A DNA stretch of 37,687 nucleotides from Paracoccaceae bacterium (GTDB lineage: Bacteria > Pseudomonadota > Alphaproteobacteria > Rhodobacterales > Rhodobacteraceae): positions 1 to 37,687 of the forward strand of contig JAOADN010000020.1 in NCBI GenBank assembly GCA_026417295.1. Reading direction: 5' to 3'. The notes under the pieces are model-generated. The model ran no database searches, had not been told where the DNA came from, and saw nothing but the letters and a program-made list of their open reading frames with translations. Positions 30,860 to 37,687 of the stretch are shown one piece after another; position 1 is the stretch's first letter; each line of letters begins with the position of its first letter. The position numbers were made by a program, and so were the translations under genes.

Positions 30860-33157
30860 ATGAACAAGGTCATCACGGACGGGCTGGTGCTGATGCCGCC
30901 CGCCTTCACCGCCGGGCTGGGCGTCTGGTCGTCCGAGAACGGCACGCCGGGCTCCACGACCTGGGCCTCGGCCGGCGGCGCCGCGATCGTGCCGGCCGAC
31001 CAGGACTTCGGCGGCTGCCTCGAACTGGTCAAGTCGCAGGCCGTGACGCGCCTGCGCTACATGGGCGAGACCCCGGTCCTGCCGGGCTGCTACCTGCGCA
31101 TCACGGCGCGCGTCAAGGCGATGAGCGGCCCGCTGCCCTCGGTGCGGATCGCCGGCTGGGCCGGCGGGGCGGGCGGCGTCAACGTCGCCGGCGTGCCGCA
31201 GACCGGCCCGGCGGTGCCGCTGCCCGGCTACGGGCAGGTCGTCACCGTGCAGGCGATCGTCGGCACCGGGACGCGCATCGGCGTCGACATGCCCTGGGGC
31301 CGCAGCGCGATGTACGGCCATTTCGGGCTCGACCTCACCGGGCCCGACGGCGGGGTCGTCCGCATCGACGACATCGAGATCGAGGATGTCACCGGCGTCT
31401 TCCACCGGAAGATGATGGACTGGATCGACGTGCGCGACTTCGGCGCCCTGGGCGACGGCGTCACCGACGACAGCGCCGCCTTCGCGGCGGCCGACGCGGC
31501 GGCGGCCGCTGCCGGGGTCGATCTCCTCGTCTCGGCCGGCATCTTCCGGCTGGCCGCCGACGTCACGCTGGCCGCCCGGGTCCGCTTCGAGGGCAGGGTG
31601 ACCATGCCTGCCGACAGGCGCCTCGCCCTGACCCGCAGCTTCGACTTCGCCACCTATGCCGATGCCTTCGGCTCCGAGGAGCTGGCCTTCCGCAAGGCCT
31701 TCCAGGCGCTGCTGAACTTCACCGACCACGTCTCGCTCGATCTCGGCGGGCGGCGGGTGCAGGTCGGCGCGCCGATCGACATGCAGGCCGCGGTGCCCGA
31801 CCGGACGACCTTCGCGACCCGCCGGGTCATCCGCAACGGCCAGATCGAGGCCGTGGACGGGCCGGACTGGGCGCCGACCGTGGTCACGGCCCAGGCGACC
31901 TACACGCCGGCCCAGCCCCTTGTCCTCTCGGCCGTCGCCAACCCGGCCGCCGTGCCGGTGGGCGCGCTGGTCACCGGCGCGGGCGTCGGGCGCGAGGTCT
32001 ATGTCACCGCGCGCAACGTCGCCGCCGGAACCCTGACGCTCAGCCAGCCCCTCCACGATGCCGAGGGCACGCAGGTCTTCACCTTCACGCGCTTCAAGTA
32101 TCTTCTCGACTTCTCGGGCTTCGCGGATCTCTCCCGCCTCGTCCTTGCCGATCTCGACATCCAGTGCAACGGCCTGGCCAGCGGCATCCTGCTGCCCCCG
32201 GCGGGCGAGGTCTTCGAACTGCGCGGCTGCGCCATCCACAAGCCGCGCGACCGCGGCATCACCTCGCACGGGCGCGGCTGCCAGGGCCTGACGATCGAGG
32301 GCTGCCAGATCCTGTCGAACGAGATGTCCCTGCGCGCCCAGGACCGCACGACCGTCGCGCTCAATGTCAATGCCAACGATGCCAAGCTGCGCAGCAACCG
32401 GATCGTCCGCTTCCGCCATTTCGCCGTCATGGCCGGCAGCGGGCATCTCCTCGTCGGCAATCACTGGTTCCAGGGCGACGACGAGCCCCAGGGCCTGCGC
32501 CTCGGGGGCCTCGTGCTGACCCAGCCCAACGTCAAGACGACCCTCACCGGGAACTACATCGACAACTGCTTCGTCGAATGGACGAACGAGCACTCGGCCA
32601 GCCCGGCCTTCGACAACCAGTTCTCCTTCGGCGGGCTCACGCTGACCGGCAACATCCTGACCTGCAGCGCCGTCGCCCCCTGGTTCGCCTGGCTCGTGCT
32701 CAAACCCTACGGCGCAGGCCACTTCGTCAACGGCCTTTCGGTCTGCGACAACGTCTTCCGCGCGGTGGACGGCAGCGTCGACCGGATCGAGCGTCTGGAC
32801 ACCAGCTTCGCGCCGCTCGACTTCGCGCGGATGCGCAACATCCGTTTCGAGGGCAACACCTTCAGCAACGTGACCCAGGTGACGGCAAGCCCGGTCGTCG
32901 TGACCCATGTCCAGGCGACGGCGGCGACCGTCTGGACGGTCCAGCCCGGCGCCTTCCTGCCCTTCGGCGGCTGGGCGCGGCGCGTCGAATCCGTCCTGCC
33001 CGAGGGGATGATCACCGGCGCCGCCGGCGAAAGGCGGACCGAACTGCCCTTCGTGGCCGTCGAGCAGGGCCCGACGAAGCAGAACGTCACGCTGAACTTC
33101 GCGCAGCCGGCAAAGGGGCGGATGCACCTGCGCGTCCGGGTCGACGTGCCGCAATAG
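30860..33157 (+). CDS. Parallel beta-helix spike-like protein (Pectate_lyase_3 / GH28-related)
   Basis: A 765-residue protein with no signal peptide. Residues 1-185 form a separate N-terminal domain (ITDGLVLMPPAFTAGLGVW). At about 190-210 comes VRDFGALGDGVTDDSAAFAAA, the hallmark of Pectate_lyase_3 / tail-spike beta-helix proteins. The middle shows helix-rung repeats rich in Asn, Gly and Val (LTIEGCQILSNEMSLRAQD, LTGNILTC, CDNVFRA, IRFEGNTFSNVTQV). The C terminus is a beta-rich domain. No catalytic triad of a polysaccharide lyase could be identified. Similar orphan proteins are conserved in Rhodobacterales, and Rhodobacter gene transfer agents carry capsule-binding head spikes encoded away from the main cluster; this may be a relative. 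A phage tail-spike or secreted glycan-binding protein is the alternative. Confidence 0.75.
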   Translation: MNKVITDGLVLMPPAFTAGLGVWSSENGTPGSTTWASAGGAAIVPADQDFGGCLELVKSQAVTRLRYMGETPVLPGCYLRITARVKAMSGPLPSVRIAGWAGGAGGVNVAGVPQTGPAVPLPGYGQVVTVQAIVGTGTRIGVDMPWGRSAMYGHFGLDLTGPDGGVVRIDDIEIEDVTGVFHRKMMDWIDVRDFGALGDGVTDDSAAFAAADAAAAAAGVDLLVSAGIFRLAADVTLAARVRFEGRVTMPADRRLALTRSFDFATYADAFGSEELAFRKAFQALLNFTDHVSLDLGGRRVQVGAPIDMQAAVPDRTTFATRRVIRNGQIEAVDGPDWAPTVVTAQATYTPAQPLVLSAVANPAAVPVGALVTGAGVGREVYVTARNVAAGTLTLSQPLHDAEGTQVFTFTRFKYLLDFSGFADLSRLVLADLDIQCNGLASGILLPPAGEVFELRGCAIHKPRDRGITSHGRGCQGLTIEGCQILSNEMSLRAQDRTTVALNVNANDAKLRSNRIVRFRHFAVMAGSGHLLVGNHWFQGDDEPQGLRLGGLVLTQPNVKTTLTGNYIDNCFVEWTNEHSASPAFDNQFSFGGLTLTGNILTCSAVAPWFAWLVLKPYGAGHFVNGLSVCDNVFRAVDGSVDRIERLDTSFAPLDFARMRNIRFEGNTFSNVTQVTASPVVVTHVQATAATVWTVQPGAFLPFGGWARRVESVLPEGMITGAAGERRTELPFVAVEQGPTKQNVTLNFAQPAKGRMHLRVRVDVPQ

Positions 33158-33169
33158 GCCGGCCCGCCC

Positions 33170-34825
<1,656 letters not shown>

Positions 34826-34853
34826 CGCCCCGCCCGGACCGGACCGTCCCGCA

Positions 34854-35363
34854 TCACCCGTGCCCCTCCCCGCGCGCGACGCTAAGGTCGCTTGGTGTCA
34901 AAATGTAGGCGCGGCCGAAGCCCGCATTCAGCGCCGCCCCCAGGATCTCCAGGCGCAGGAAGTGGAAATCGGCAAGGCCCGCATAGACCGTGCTCTTGGG
35001 GCGGCCGGCCAGCCAGGCCGCGCGGATCGCCTCGTCCGCCGCCGAGGGGCGCGGCACGAAGCCGGCCCGCACCGTCAGGCTGATCCTGGGATGGACGAGC
35101 GGGTCGCCCCGCGGCCCCGGCTCGCCGATCAGCAGGCCGGCCCGCGGATCGGCCCGCAGGGCCCGCGTGTGCAGCGCCAGGTCCGAGACCAGCGTCACCG
35201 GAACCCCGTCGATCATGGCCAGCGCGATTCGCGTCACATGGGGCCAGCCCGTCTCGGGATGGATCACGCCCAGCGCGCCGTGCCTGGCCGCCGCAAGCAG
35301 CCCCGCCGCCATGGCGCGGGCCGAATCATCCGTCGCGCGGATCGGAGATGTCCCGCCGGTCAT
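34854..35363 (-). CDS. Pyridoxamine 5'-phosphate oxidase-fold protein (HugZ-like)
   Basis: A 169-residue protein with the split-barrel flavin-binding fold. ARHGALGVIHPETGWPHVTRIALAMIDGVPVTLVSDLALHT is the N-terminal barrel typical of HugZ/PPOX relatives, followed by LRADPRAGLLIGEPGPRGDPLVHPRISL. The C-terminal ADFHFLRLEILGAALNAGFGRAYIL recalls the region HugZ uses for heme. Members are involved in heme utilisation or act on flavin or pyridoxal substrates. Size is shorter than full HugZ, which carries an extra C-terminal DUF2470 domain, so the function may differ. It starts 28 bases after... the kinase start on the same strand lies downstream, so the two could be co-transcribed. Confidence 0.78.
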   Translation of the reverse strand: MTGGTSPIRATDDSARAMAAGLLAAARHGALGVIHPETGWPHVTRIALAMIDGVPVTLVSDLALHTRALRADPRAGLLIGEPGPRGDPLVHPRISLTVRAGFVPRPSAADEAIRAAWLAGRPKSTVYAGLADFHFLRLEILGAALNAGFGRAYILTPSDLSVARGEGHG

Positions 35364-35459
35364 GCCGTCGCCCCTTGGCCCTGCGCCCGCCGGCCCCGCC
35401 GGGGGCCGGCCCTTCCGGGGCCGCCAACATATGCAATTTTTCCCATATCCGGCGCCCGG

Positions 35460-35488
35460 TTGCTCCCGAATGCGTGCCTAACTTTATT
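35460..35488 (+). promoter_or_regulatory. Putative acs promoter
   Basis: TTGCTC at 35460-35465, 17-base spacer, TTTATT at 35483-35488. This would give a leader of about 195 bases. It lies just before the half-site cluster, consistent with regulated expression. Confidence 0.38.
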
Positions 35489-35540
35489 TCGGCGTATTCC
35501 TTCCGGGCGCAAGAAAGTTCCGCTGGAAATCTTCGCTGCG

Positions 35541-35573
35541 ATGCAGTATCGCACTGTATGCCGACGTATACAG
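35541..35573. promoter_or_regulatory. Cluster of ACTGTAT half-sites upstream of acs
   Basis: Three related half-sites: ATGCAGT (35541-35547), ACTGTAT (35553-35559) and ATACAG (35568-35573). The first two form an inverted repeat with one mismatch and a 5-base spacer; CTGTAT and ATACAG form a perfect inverted repeat with an 8-base spacer. Likely a transcription factor operator, perhaps a short-chain fatty acyl-CoA regulator; the factor is unknown. Confidence 0.45.
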
Positions 35574-35645
35574 CGCGCCGCCCGGCACGCCGCCCCTTGA
35601 TCTGGGTCAGGGCCTCGGGTTGGATTTCGTGCAGTTTGCCACGGC

Positions 35646-35667
35646 ACCGGAAGGGGGAGCTTCCGGT
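35646..35667 (+). promoter_or_regulatory. Hairpin directly before the acs ribosome site
   Basis: ACCGGAAG and CTTCCGGT pair perfectly over eight positions around the loop GGGGAG. The loop itself looks like a ribosome site; the actual site GGGGGAGGGA follows eight bases later, before the ATG at 35691. It may present or hide ribosome-binding sequence, or bind an RNA-binding protein. Confidence 0.5.
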
Positions 35668-35690
35668 CTCGGACAGGGGGAGGGATCAGG

Positions 35691-37658
<1,968 letters not shown>

Positions 37659-37687
37659 CGGGGATCAAGGCGGGGATCCCGCATGGG

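Larger units (their letters stand above)
35364..35690. other. 327-base divergent gap: PPOX gene and acs leader
   Basis: No gene is seen. The left 60 bases are GC-rich with CCGGCCCC/GGGGCCGG repeats; then comes an AT-richer block, ATATG (35430-35434) and CATAT (35445-35449) as an inverted pair around a T run. A promoter candidate, a set of CTGTAT half-sites and a hairpin before the acs ribosome site are listed separately. Confidence 0.45.

Overview
The window is GC-rich chromosomal DNA that looks like a Rhodobacterales (Paracoccaceae / Rhodobacter-Paracoccus type) alphaproteobacterium. The evidence is the phaZ / phaC-phaP-phaR arrangement, a class I (archaeal-type) lysyl-tRNA synthetase, strong G/C third-position bias, and several small families common in that order (DUF2177, DUF4864, TerB-like). 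No rRNA, tRNA, CRISPR array or complete insertion sequence was found.

Layout. (1) 1-950: a low-GC tail of a SIR2-like protein running in from outside the window, then a composition boundary and a 61-residue membrane protein. (2) 955-3316: TerC-family membrane protein, a small membrane protein, a TerB-like protein and a PhnD-like binding protein without signal peptide. (3) 3406-11459: a tightly packed operon-like run: polar amino-acid-type ABC transporter (ATPase, binding protein, two permeases), two glutamine-synthetase-like ligases around a class I glutamine amidotransferase, and a PuuB/OrdL-like FAD oxidase. The likely theme is uptake and gamma-glutamylation-dependent breakdown of an amine or polyamine. 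(4) 11559-12764: DegT-family PLP aminotransferase behind a CRP/FNR-like palindrome. (5) 12771-17281: the polyhydroxybutyrate locus phaR, phaP, phaC (minus) and divergent phaZ (plus), with two copies of CTGC-N3-GCAG upstream of phaP. (6) 17292-27574: housekeeping and small genes: alpha/beta hydrolase, thrS, a cold-shock gene with a leader hairpin, methyltransferase, small basic protein, DUF2177, ettA, nadD, dacB-like carboxypeptidase with a Tat-like signal, TerB-like. (7) 27669-30741: lysS, a convergent overlapping CHAD protein, DUF4864. (8) 30860-37658: an orphan beta-helix spike-like protein, a membrane histidine kinase-receiver fusion with a degraded ATPase domain, a PPOX-type protein and acetyl-CoA synthetase with a structured leader.

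How it fits together. The PHB genes form a self-regulated carbon storage module: PhaC makes polymer, PhaP coats granules, PhaR represses, PhaZ depolymerises. acs supplies acetyl-CoA. The amine cluster would import a nitrogen compound, cap it with glutamate, oxidise it and release glutamate; an aldehyde dehydrogenase is missing from the window. The most interesting candidates for something undescribed are the double-ligase amine cluster, the orphan spike protein (a possible gene-transfer-agent head-spike relative) beside a degenerate kinase, and several perfect palindromes in gene junctions. All functional assignments rest on reading sequence motifs; no database search was run.
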